Of a stretch of DNA of 64,000 bases, positions 57,031 to 64,000 are shown in pieces; positions within the stretch are counted from its first letter, which is position 1; every line of letters begins with the position of its first letter. The translations under genes were made by a program, and so were the position numbers. Source of the stretch: an uncultured Dialister sp. (GTDB lineage Bacteria > Bacillota > Negativicutes > Veillonellales > Dialisteraceae); contig CAKPQG010000001.1 of assembly GCA_934178345.1 (NCBI GenBank), positions 124,001 to 188,000 on the forward strand, read 5' to 3'. The notes beneath the pieces are model-generated. The model saw only the letters and a program-made list of their open reading frames with translations. It did not search any database and was not told the origin of the DNA.

Positions 57031-57293
57031 GGATAGTTCTCCGATGTATGAAATAAGTGACTGGTGACTAGTAGCTAGGGACTAGGGATTAGGAATGAAG
57101 GTGGCGGCTTCGCCGCGAATATATATGGGGCGATGCCCGAAGATGGCATTGAGTCACCAGTCGCCAGTCACTAGTTACTAGTAGCTAGTGATTAGGAATG
57201 AAGGTGGCGGCTTCGCCGCAAATATGTAGGGGCGATGCCCGAAGGTGGTATTGAGTCACCAGTCACCAGTCACACCCAATCCCCCAACCCTTC
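57031..57293. repeat. Duplicated module and heptamers between mtaD and ahcY
   Basis: Two tandem copies of a unit of about 100 bp are seen (57085-57180 and 57185-57280), each made of GATTAGGAATGAAGGTGGCGGCTTCGCCGC-like sequence, GGGGCGATGCCCGAAG and CAGTCAC heptamers. No gene. Confidence 0.7.
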
Positions 57294-58538
57294 TTAGTCC
57301 AGTCCCAGGTACTTTCTCTGGGCTTCTGTCAGGGTATCGATCGAGTATCCCATGGCAGCGAGCTTGATGGAGGCGATCTTGGTATCGAGTTCATGCGGGA
57401 GGGTGTAGACAGCCGGTTTCATTTCCTTGCCGTGCTGGAGGAGGTAACGGGCTGCAAGGGTCTGCATCGCGAAGGAGAGATCCATGATTTCTGCCGGATG
57501 TCCATCCCCTGCTGCGAGGTTCACAAGGCGGCCTTCAGCCATGAGGAAGACGGTCTTGCCGTTTGGCAGGACATAGCCTTCGATGTTCTTGCGGGCTTCG
57601 TAGTGAGAGACGGCGATGCGTTCCAGATCTTTGCGGCTGACTTCGCAGTCGAAGTGGCCTGCATTCGCGCAGATGGCGCCGTCCTTCATCGCGAGGAAAT
57701 GCGGCTCGGTGATGATATCGATGTCGCCGGTGACGGTGAGGAAAATGTCACCGTGCTTGGCGGCTTCTGCCATCGGCATGACTTCGAATCCGTCCATCAC
57801 GGCTTCGATGGCTTTGATGGGATCGACTTCTGTCACGATGACATGCGCGCCGAGACCTTTCGCACGCATGGCGCAGCCTTTGCCGCACCAGCCATAGCCT
57901 GCGATGACGGCGGTCTTGCCGGTGACGGTGAGATTCGTGCTGCGGATGATGCCGTCCCAAGCGGACTGTCCGGTGCCGTAGCGGTTATCAAAAAGGTACT
58001 TGCAGTAGGAATCATTGACTGCGATCATCGGGAATTCCAGCTTGTTTTCCTTTTCAAGGATTTTCAGACGGTATACGCCCGTGGTGGTCTCTTCAGAGCC
58101 GCCGATGAGGTTCTTCTGGCACTCTTTTCTGGTGGTATGGAGCAGGTGGACAAGGTCGCCGCCGTCATCGATGATGATGTCAGGCATGTGATCGAGGGCC
58201 TTATTCAGGAACATGAAGTATTCCTCTTCGGTGCAGGCATGCCATGCATAGACGGTGACGCCGCTCTTGACGAGGCCGGCTGCAATCGGGTCCTGCGTGG
58301 AGAGCGGATTGCTGCCGGTGCAGATGACATTCGCCCCCGCCGCTTTCAGCGTGAGCGCGAGGTAGGCGGTCTTCGCTTCGAGGTGGATGGACATGACGAT
58401 GGTCTTGCCTTTGAAAATCTGCTCTTTGACGAATTCTTCACGCAGTGTATTAAGCGCGGGCATGAATTTTTCGACCCAGGAAATACGCTGCAGACCTTCG
58501 TCAGCAAGGGAAATATCACGAATCATGGATTCAGACAT
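57294..58538 (-). CDS. ahcY: Adenosylhomocysteinase
   Basis: This 414-residue NAD-dependent enzyme splits S-adenosylhomocysteine to homocysteine and adenosine. The NAD motif GYGWCGKGCAMRAKGLGA and the substrate region NNRYGTGQSAWDG (DNRYGTGQS here) are present. Length fits the shorter bacterial/archaeal form without the large insertion. GAAAGGAG precedes the ATG. With MtaD and MtnPA it recycles the by-products of SAM use. Confidence 0.96.
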   Translation of the reverse strand: MSESMIRDISLADEGLQRISWVEKFMPALNTLREEFVKEQIFKGKTIVMSIHLEAKTAYLALTLKAAGANVICTGSNPLSTQDPIAAGLVKSGVTVYAWHACTEEEYFMFLNKALDHMPDIIIDDGGDLVHLLHTTRKECQKNLIGGSEETTTGVYRLKILEKENKLEFPMIAVNDSYCKYLFDNRYGTGQSAWDGIIRSTNLTVTGKTAVIAGYGWCGKGCAMRAKGLGAHVIVTEVDPIKAIEAVMDGFEVMPMAEAAKHGDIFLTVTGDIDIITEPHFLAMKDGAICANAGHFDCEVSRKDLERIAVSHYEARKNIEGYVLPNGKTVFLMAEGRLVNLAAGDGHPAEIMDLSFAMQTLAARYLLQHGKEMKPAVYTLPHELDTKIASIKLAAMGYSIDTLTEAQRKYLGLD

Positions 58539-59062
58539 GGATGGACTCCTTTCGGAAAACAGTAAAGGTTCAAGGTTCAGGGTTCAGGGTTAGCCCGTGA
58601 GCGGGGTGCCCCTTGATTACTTTTGAAAGCCTCGATTGAATGAGAAATTAGAAATGAGAAATGAGAAATGGTGGTGCGGCGCATAAAAATAGGAAAGCGC
58701 CGCGAAGTATAAATAATGGCGATGCCATGAGCTGGCATGCCAGTGACTAGTCACTAGTCACCAGTCACTTGGCGCTCCTAATCCCTAATCCCTAGCCACT
58801 TATTAATGCTTTCAAACTTTGGGGTATCCCTTCATCCCGAGCGCAGCCGAGGGATCTTTATTGCACTGCGGTCAGTATCACATGGTCACTGGCAGGGAAC
58901 CGACGTCTTGGTGCTGCGTATTTCTACTTTCACGCATGCGTCGTTTATCAGTCTGCAAGGAAGATTTCTCGCTTCGCTCGAAATGATAGTACAAGAGAGA
59001 CCGATGGTCCCTAGCCCCTAGCTACTAGCTACTAGCTACTAGTCACCAGTCACTAGTCACTT
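58539..59062. repeat. Large repeat block between ahcY and mtnA
   Basis: In order: GGTTCAG heptamers (58565-58592), a module copy (58605-58740), CTAGTCA/CTAATCC heptamers (58741-58800), a full GTCATTTCGAGCG-type element in the opposite orientation to the one at 55371 (58832-58986), and CTAGCTA/CTAGTCA heptamers (59010-59060). No gene. Confidence 0.7.
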
Positions 59063-59064
59063 TT

Positions 59065-60108
59065 TTATTTTGAAAGCTCTTTCTTGTATCGCGCGATCGT
59101 CTCTTCATACGGCGCTTTCAGGACGCCTTTTTCTGTGATGATGCCGGCGATGAGAGAGGATGGCGTGACGTCGAAGGCGGGATTATAGACAGGGACGTCT
59201 TTCGGCGCGCTGTAGACGCCGGCAAATTTACGCACTTCGTCCGGATTTCTTTCTTCGATGATGATTTCCTTCCCGGAGGAGATGGAAAAGTCAAATGTCG
59301 AGAATGGCGCAGCGATGTAGAAAGGGATATGGTGGTAGGCTGCCATGACGGCGAGGCCGTAGGTGCCGATCTTATTGGCGGTATCGCCATTTGCTGCGAT
59401 GCGGTCGGCTCCGACGATGACGGCGTCGATTTTCTTGTCTCGCATGACGGAGGCGGACATCGTATCGGAAATGAGGCAGCACGGGATATGCCCTTCCATG
59501 AGTTCGGTCGCGGTGAGGCGGCTCCCCTGCAGGAGCGGGCGCGTCTCATCCGCATACACGCACTCGATCGCGCCTCTTTCATGAAGGACGGAGAGGACGC
59601 CGAATGCCGTGCCGATGCCCGCCGTCGCCAGCGCTCCCGTATTGCAGTGGGTCAGGATGCGAAGGCCCTTCCTTCCGCGGAAAAGGTCTGCGCCATTTTC
59701 ACCGATGGACCGGCAGGTGTGAATATCCTCTGCTTCGATCTCCTTCGCGCGCGCTAGGAGCGCATCCCCCGCTTCTTTGGCGGGATATCGAGCGAAGACT
59801 TTCTCCATCTCGGAAACCGCCCATGAGAGATTCACCGCTGTCGGACGCGCCGCGCTGATTTCCTCGCAGGCGTGATGAAAGTGAGCGGATACATCGGGCG
59901 CGGAAAGGCATTCCCTATAGGCGAGGAGGACGGCGTAGGCGGCTGCGACACCGATCGCCGGGGCTCCGCGCACTGCAAGGATGCGGATGGCATCGGCTAC
60001 CTCTCGGTAGTCCGTGCAGCTTAGATAGGTGATCTCAGAGGGGAGCTTCGTCTGGTCAAGAAGGCGGAGGCTCTCCCCTTCCCAAGCAAGTGATTTCAGC
60101 GCGCTCAT
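59065..60108 (-). CDS. mtnA: Methylthioribose-1-phosphate isomerase
   Basis: This 347-residue enzyme converts MTR-1-P to methylthioribulose-1-phosphate. The catalytic cysteine region THCNTGALATAGIGTAFG and the aspartate in GADRIAANGDTANKIGTYGL are intact. It overlaps mtnP by 4 bp, so the consecutive steps are coupled. mtnBCDE-type genes are not in the window. Confidence 0.95.
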   Translation of the reverse strand: MSALKSLAWEGESLRLLDQTKLPSEITYLSCTDYREVADAIRILAVRGAPAIGVAAAYAVLLAYRECLSAPDVSAHFHHACEEISAARPTAVNLSWAVSEMEKVFARYPAKEAGDALLARAKEIEAEDIHTCRSIGENGADLFRGRKGLRILTHCNTGALATAGIGTAFGVLSVLHERGAIECVYADETRPLLQGSRLTATELMEGHIPCCLISDTMSASVMRDKKIDAVIVGADRIAANGDTANKIGTYGLAVMAAYHHIPFYIAAPFSTFDFSISSGKEIIIEERNPDEVRKFAGVYSAPKDVPVYNPAFDVTPSSLIAGIITEKGVLKAPYEETIARYKKELSK

Positions 60109-60899
60109 ACGTGAAATCCTCCGAAGGCTTTTGCTGCGTGGCGGCAGTGGCAGTCCTTCTCTACATCATACGTCGCAAAGACATCGGTCACGATGCGATA
60201 CATATTGCGGCTGTTTTCCGCCATGCAGTCCAAGACTTCCTGATGACTCAGTTCTTCTTTTGTGATGCCGGCCGCGAAATTCGTGACCATGGAAATGCTC
60301 GCGTAGCAGATCTCCGCTTCACGGGCGAGCTGGCACTCCGGTACATTCGTCATGCCGACGACATCAGCGCCCCACATGCGGTATGCCTTGATTTCTGCCG
60401 GAGTCTCGAAACGCGGCCCCTCGGTGCAGATGTATGTCCCCGTCGGATGTACGGTGATGCCTTCCTTCCTGCCGGCGGCCAGGATCGCTTCTCGAAGGGA
60501 GGCGCAGTACGGATGGCTCATGTCGAGATGAGCGACGCCATAGCGCTCGCCATCGTAGAAGGTCCCTTCGCGGGATTTCGTCATATCGATGAACTGATCC
60601 AGAAGCACCAGCTCGCCCGGCTTATAGTCCGGATTCAGCGAGCCGACCGCCGTCGTCGTGATGACGGCTGCGACATCCAGCATTTTCAGGGCAAACATAT
60701 TGGCGCGGTAATTGATCTTGTGCGGCGGGATCGTGTGATGCGCCCCATGACGGGACAGATGGATGATTTCCCTGCCTTCAAAGAAACCGGCCTCATACTT
60801 CGCTTCGCCATAAGGTGTCTCGATGATATGCTCGGTCACGTCCTGCAGCAGGACAGAATTTTCCGCTCCGGTGCCGCCGATGAAAGCGATTTTTTTCAT
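60105..60899 (-). CDS. mtnP: Methylthioadenosine phosphorylase
   Basis: This protein of about 264 residues is a PNP-family phosphorylase that splits MTA into adenine and MTR-1-P. SRHGAHHTIPPHKINYRAN, TTTAVGSLNPDYKPGEL and GPRFETPAEI are hallmark stretches, and MTNVPE is present. The start at 60899 overlaps the hslO stop (ATGA). A frame from 60926 is longer but lacks support. Confidence 0.94.
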   Translation of the reverse strand: MKKIAFIGGTGAENSVLLQDVTEHIIETPYGEAKYEAGFFEGREIIHLSRHGAHHTIPPHKINYRANMFALKMLDVAAVITTTAVGSLNPDYKPGELVLLDQFIDMTKSREGTFYDGERYGVAHLDMSHPYCASLREAILAAGRKEGITVHPTGTYICTEGPRFETPAEIKAYRMWGADVVGMTNVPECQLAREAEICYASISMVTNFAAGITKEELSHQEVLDCMAENSRNMYRIVTDVFATYDVEKDCHCRHAAKAFGGFHV

Positions 60900-61762
60900 T
60901 GTACATGATCTCCTTCCATGAACCATTTCGAAAGTGTATCTCGATCGATCGTATATTTCTTATCACAGTACGGGCAGACGATCTCGATGGACGGATCAGC
61001 GAGCAGGCTCTGCTTCTCCGCCTCCGGGAGAGACTTCAGCGTCCCTTTGATGCGTTCTTCCGAGCAGGTGCAGCGGAAGGTCAAAGGCCCGTCTTTGAGC
61101 AGTTCAAATTTGCCTTCGACCAGAAGTTTTTCCAGAGAGCCCTTTTCTTTGGTATCCTTCGTCAGGTCCCAGCGATCCAGCTCGCGGAAAAGCTCGGCGA
61201 ATTTTCCCATATTTCCTTCCGGCAGGAGCTGCGCCATGAAGCCGACCGAGCGCAGGATGTCGCCCTTCTCGGTCATGGAAAGATCCAGCTTCACCGCCGA
61301 CAGCGTCTGCTCAGACGTATTCATATACTCGGTGAGGCAAGCCGACATATCTCCATGAGACAAGTTCACCGTGCTTGTATACGGGAGCTTCAGGAGCGAG
61401 TAGCGCGTCACGAAGAGCTGCCCCTTCGCTGCCACCAGCGCCGCCTCATGCACATCGTCACAAGGCACGCCTTCCCCCGCTTCCGGATGATCGAGGAAAC
61501 CGCGGACAAAGCGCCCGTCATAGGCATCGACGTGGATCGTCCCTAAGGGGCTTCCTGTCACCCACTGGAAGGAAATCCCTTCGTGATTCTTGAAATCATT
61601 GATGAGGATCGCAGCCCCTGTCATCGCCTTCGCGAGGATCCTCGCAGACGCTGGCGGCAGATGATGGATCGCTTCCGCTTCGAGGGATACATTCGACGTA
61701 TCCGCGACAGTCAGCCGGATGCCGTCCGCGCTCAGATAATGCTGAATGGTATTCGTATTCAT
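60896..61762 (-). CDS. hslO: Redox-regulated chaperone Hsp33
   Basis: This 288-residue chaperone is turned on by oxidation. The zinc-binding cysteines are present as C-x-C (CTCSEE) and C-x2-C (CPYCDKKY) near the C-terminus. AGAGG precedes the ATG. It is the first gene of the hslO-mtnP-mtnA unit, driven by an extended -10 promoter at 61833. It may protect the cell when oxygen is met. Confidence 0.96.
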   Translation of the reverse strand: MNTNTIQHYLSADGIRLTVADTSNVSLEAEAIHHLPPASARILAKAMTGAAILINDFKNHEGISFQWVTGSPLGTIHVDAYDGRFVRGFLDHPEAGEGVPCDDVHEAALVAAKGQLFVTRYSLLKLPYTSTVNLSHGDMSACLTEYMNTSEQTLSAVKLDLSMTEKGDILRSVGFMAQLLPEGNMGKFAELFRELDRWDLTKDTKEKGSLEKLLVEGKFELLKDGPLTFRCTCSEERIKGTLKSLPEAEKQSLLADPSIEIVCPYCDKKYTIDRDTLSKWFMEGDHVQ

Positions 61763-61832
61763 AGTCTAAACCTCTGGTATACATGAAATTTTTTGCCGGA
61801 AAAAAGCTCCGGCAGCAGCATAAATCGCATAT

Positions 61833-61841
61833 ATTATAGCA
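61833..61841 (-). promoter_or_regulatory. hslO: Extended -10 promoter of hslO-mtnP-mtnA
   Basis: On the minus strand TGCTATAAT (hexamer 61833-61838) lies about 70 bp before hslO. Confidence 0.6.
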
Positions 61842-61862
61842 TAATGGAAAGAGGAATGGCGA

Positions 61863-61995
61863 GGTTTATAGGGGGGGCTCGTGGGGCGTATCACCCGGTA
61901 GCTCTGTTTCAAAGTCGCATTTCTCATTCAAGCGAAACTTTCAAACGTAATCAAAGGGCAACCCGCCCCACGGGCCACCCCCGAAACCCCCATAT
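61863..61995. repeat. Partial module before csp
   Basis: A reverse partial copy of the module (TCGCATTTCTCATTCAAGCG, AACTTTCAAACGTAATCAAAGGG, GCCCCACGGG) is flanked by G-rich and C-rich inverse stretches (GGGGCGTATCACCC / GGGCAACCCGCCCC). No gene. Confidence 0.5.
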
Positions 61996-62022
61996 ATTCT
62001 ACGCATTTTCTCATGTTTTTGG

Positions 62023-62051
62023 TTGACTGAACTATGAATTTATGGTATTGT
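62023..62051 (+). promoter_or_regulatory. Promoter of csp
   Basis: TTGACT (62023-62028) and an extended -10 TGGTATTGT (hexamer 62046-62051) are separated by 17 bp. The leader is about 46 nt with AGGAGG at 62091-62096. Confidence 0.75.
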
Positions 62052-62103
62052 TGAATCATGCTCAATAAGAGCAGTGTAAGTCATTTTTTTAGGAGGAATT
62101 TCC

Positions 62104-62304
62104 ATGAAAGGTACAGTTAAGTGGTTCAGTGCAGAAAAAGGCTACGGCTTTATTGAAAGAGAAGAAGGCGGCGACGTTTTCGTTCATTTCTCTGCTATTC
62201 AGGCTGACGGCTTCAAAACACTGAATGAAGGCCAGAAGGTCGATTTCGAAATTATTGATGGTGCAAGAGGACCTCAGGCTGCTAACGTTAAAGTTGAAGG
62301 CTGA
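62104..62304 (+). CDS. csp: Cold-shock protein
   Basis: This 66-residue protein is a single cold-shock domain that binds single-stranded RNA and DNA. RNP1 (KGYGFIE) and RNP2 (VFVHFS) are intact. It has its own strong promoter, an AGGAGG site and a hairpin terminator, so it is monocistronic. Confidence 0.97.
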   Translation: MKGTVKWFSAEKGYGFIEREEGGDVFVHFSAIQADGFKTLNEGQKVDFEIIDGARGPQAANVKVEG

Positions 62305-62348
62305 TCACTGAACTGACTGCTATATAGCGTAAGTTTGTAACCAAAGAT

Positions 62349-62390
62349 AAAAAGAGAGCCGTGAATCAAACGATTCACGGCTCTCTTTTT
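62349..62390 (+). terminator. Terminator after csp
   Basis: Perfect 19-bp arms (62349-62367 and 62372-62390) around AAAC, with A and T runs on the two sides. Confidence 0.9.
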
Positions 62391-62394
62391 GCTT

Positions 62395-62850
62395 GTTTCA
62401 TAGCCGGGGTTAGCCCCTCGGGGCGTTGCCGTCCTTTGATTGCGAGCGAAAGAGGTTCAGCGGGTTCTACAGGTAGGGCGGGGTTGGTGCGGCGCATTTC
62501 GTCATCCTGAGCGGAGAAAAACGTCGTATGTTAAAAAATGGCTTATCTGAAATGTGAGAACTGAGTCGAAGGATCTAAGGAAACGCTGATTAAATCGCAG
62601 AATCAGATTTCATATGGATTTTTATACATAGCTTCGTCATCATCTTCCTTAAATAGCTCGCTATTCTCGTCAGATGATTCCTTGCTCTGTATAAAAATCC
62701 AAGAATAAAATCTGACAACGATTTAATCAGTGTTTCCCTAAGCGCCGCGAAGTACAAATAGTGGCGATGCCCGAACGTGGTATTTAGTCACCAGTCACTA
62801 GTCACTCCTAATCCCCAATCCCTAGCTACTTATCTCTAATCCTTACTTTC
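62395..62850. repeat. Nested repeat block between csp and floA
   Basis: A module copy (from about 62400) reaches GGTGCGGCGCA at 62495 and is broken there. The gap holds a short GTCATCCTGAGCG...GTCGAAGGATCT element (62501-62576) and MITE copy 4 (62577-62739). The module resumes with AGCGCCGCGAAGTAC at 62740 and ends in CAGTCAC/CTAATCC heptamers (62788-62848). Confidence 0.7.
62577..62739. repeat. MITE-like element, copy 4
   Basis: This 163-bp copy is in the opposite orientation to copies 1 and 2. Left end AAGGAAACGCTGATTAAATCG and right end CGATTTAATCAGTGTTTCCC are inverse; the central ATTTTTATACATAGCTTCGTC...TGTATAAAAAT pair is present. It is about 80% alike to copy 1 after inversion. Confidence 0.8.
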
Positions 62851-62855
62851 AAACT

Positions 62856-63821
62856 TTATGCCTTCTTTCCGGAGATATTCTCTCTCATCTCGGTATCGGC
62901 TGCAATATTTTTCATTTGATAGTAATCCATGACCCCCAGATTTCCCTTCTGGAGGGCTTCTGCCATAGCCTTTGGCACTTCGGCCTGGGCTTCGACGACT
63001 TTTGCCTGCATTTCCTGGGTATAGGCGCGCATTTCCTGCTCTTTGGCGACGGCCATGGCGCGGCGTTCTTCGGCTCGTGCCTGCGCGATCTGTTTATCCG
63101 CTTCTGCCTGATCGGTCTGGAGCTGGGCGCCGATATTTCTGCCTACGTCGACATCAGCGATATCGATGGAGAGGATTTCAAAGGCTGTCCCCGAGTCGAG
63201 ACCTTTGCCGAGGACCGTGCGGGAAATGTGATCCGGATTTTCCAGTACGTCGGTGTGTTTTTCGGAGGAGCCGACGGTCGTGACGATGCCTTCCCCGACG
63301 CGGGCGATGATGGTCGCTTCCCCTGCCCCGCCGACGAGGCGGTCGATATTCGCACGGACGGTGACACGCGCGCGGACCTTGAGCTCGATGCCGTTCTTTG
63401 CGACCGCAGAAATGGTCGGGGTCTCGATGACTTTCGGATTGACACTCATCTGGACAGCCTCAAGGACATTGCGGCCTGCGAGGTCGATGGCAGCTGCCTG
63501 CTCGAAGGAGAGATCGATCTGTGCGCGGTGCGCTGCGATCAGGGCATCGACGACGTTATCCACATTGCCGCCTGCGAGGTAGTGCGCTTCGAGCTGGTTC
63601 ACATTGAGGAGAAGTCCCGCTTTCGTGCCTTTAATGAGCGGCAGCACGATCATCTGCGGAGAGACGCGGCGGATCCGCATCCCCACCAGATTGAAGAGGG
63701 AAATATTCACATCCGCGGCGAGTGCAGAGATCCACAGTCCGATCGGCACGAAGTGCAGCAGGACGGACAGAGCCGCGATGGCGATGAAAAAGATAATCAC
63801 AGGAAAAAGTAAAAGTTCCAT
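62856..63821 (-). CDS. floA: Flotillin-like protein FloA
   Basis: This 321-residue protein organises membrane microdomains. It has an N-terminal membrane segment (about 3-25), a SPFH domain, and an alanine/glutamate-rich coiled C-terminal part ([21 protein letters not shown]). The [23 protein letters not shown] stretch is characteristic of FloA. AAAGGAGG lies before the ATG. It follows nfeD, the normal partner. Confidence 0.95.
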   Translation of the reverse strand: MELLLFPVIIFFIAIAALSVLLHFVPIGLWISALAADVNISLFNLVGMRIRRVSPQMIVLPLIKGTKAGLLLNVNQLEAHYLAGGNVDNVVDALIAAHRAQIDLSFEQAAAIDLAGRNVLEAVQMSVNPKVIETPTISAVAKNGIELKVRARVTVRANIDRLVGGAGEATIIARVGEGIVTTVGSSEKHTDVLENPDHISRTVLGKGLDSGTAFEILSIDIADVDVGRNIGAQLQTDQAEADKQIAQARAEERRAMAVAKEQEMRAYTQEMQAKVVEAQAEVPKAMAEALQKGNLGVMDYYQMKNIAADTEMRENISGKKA

Positions 63822-63834
63822 ACATGCCTCCTTT

Positions 63835-64000
63835 TTAATGAGAAATCAGCGCTTTCTTCACGACAAGATAGCTTCCTTCCGCTTTGATGACGATGACCTT
63901 CTCCCCTTTCTCTATGAAGTCGCCGCGAGAGACAGCGTCCAGGAGATGGCCTTCGATGTCCACTTTGCCGGAAGGTCGAAGGACCGAGACTGTCATCCCC
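63835..64000 (-). CDS. nfeD: NfeD-like protein, C-terminal part (cut by window end)
   Basis: Only the last 54 residues are in the window (reading [19 protein letters not shown] to the stop TAA at 63835-63837). This is the OB-fold domain of NfeD (pattern LRPSGK, I.G..LDAVS.G.FIE.G). NfeD and FloA act together at membrane microdomains and the genes are usually neighbours. The rest lies beyond base 64000. Confidence 0.85.
   Translation of the reverse strand, partial: GMTVSVLRPSGKVDIEGHLLDAVSRGDFIEKGEKVIVIKAEGSYLVVKKALISH

Overview
The window looks like a chromosomal segment from an anaerobic, low-to-mid GC Firmicute, most probably a diderm Negativicutes of the Veillonellaceae/Dialister type. 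This is an inference from gene content: long-form HPF, SpoVB-type flippase, CsaB next to a DUF5693 protein, RemA, FloA/NfeD, a split transketolase, GatCAB, and FtsEX beside a LytM factor. Anaerobic corrin genes and extended -10 promoters also fit. No rRNA, prophage, intact IS or CRISPR array was seen.

Layout. 0.2-8.0 kb: a metal-chelatase operon (CobN/BchH-type large subunit, a radical SAM/SPASM protein, a ChlI-like ATPase, a ChlD-like ATPase with a VWA domain) ending in a perfect hairpin terminator. 8.3-10.5 kb (minus strand): a small membrane protein, galE and galU. 10.8-13.5 kb: three corrinoid genes (cbiL/cobI, cbiA, cobO). 13.7-20.4 kb: hpf, secA, prfB (with a programmed +1 frameshift) and a DUF5693 protein. 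20.4-33.2 kb: a long plus-strand run of csaB, split transketolase, ftsE, ftsX, an EnvC-like hydrolase, a C-terminal processing protease, folB, folK, mfd and a SpoVB-like flippase. 33.4-40 kb: lexA (minus), a phosphohexomutase, tRNA-Pro(GGG), htpX, ndk and a polar amino-acid ABC permease/ATPase pair. 40.2-47.7 kb: gatCAB, a small membrane protein, and a three-gene set resembling B. subtilis ydjI, ydjG and ydjH. 47.9-52 kb is accessory: a secreted protein, a DUF1659/DUF2922 pair, a decayed hicA with an intact hicB, a tiny membrane protein, and a collapsed nucleotidyltransferase fused to a ribbon-helix-helix antitoxin. 52.3-64 kb, mostly minus strand: coaBC, rpoZ-gmk-remA, a MTA/SAH salvage group (mtaD, ahcY, mtnA, mtnP) with hslO, a cold-shock gene, floA and the end of nfeD.

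From about 33 kb onward, and at three earlier places, the intergenic DNA is full of non-coding repeats. They fall into four kinds: (i) a MITE-like element of about 163 bp with terminal inverted repeats; (ii) heptanucleotide tandem arrays built on variants such as CTAGTCA, CTAATCC, GATTAGG, TCAGACA and GGTTCAG; (iii) a module of roughly 100-200 bp with GCGGCGCA/GCGCCGC arms; (iv) an element of about 155 bp whose inverted ends resemble GTCATTTCGAGCGAAGCG. These are often nested or placed as inverted pairs around terminators.

The strongest candidate for an undescribed system is the chelatase operon, in which a canonical seven-cysteine SPASM radical SAM enzyme is translationally coupled to a CobN-type subunit with no visible precursor peptide. 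All calls come from reading the sequence; no database search or structure prediction was run.
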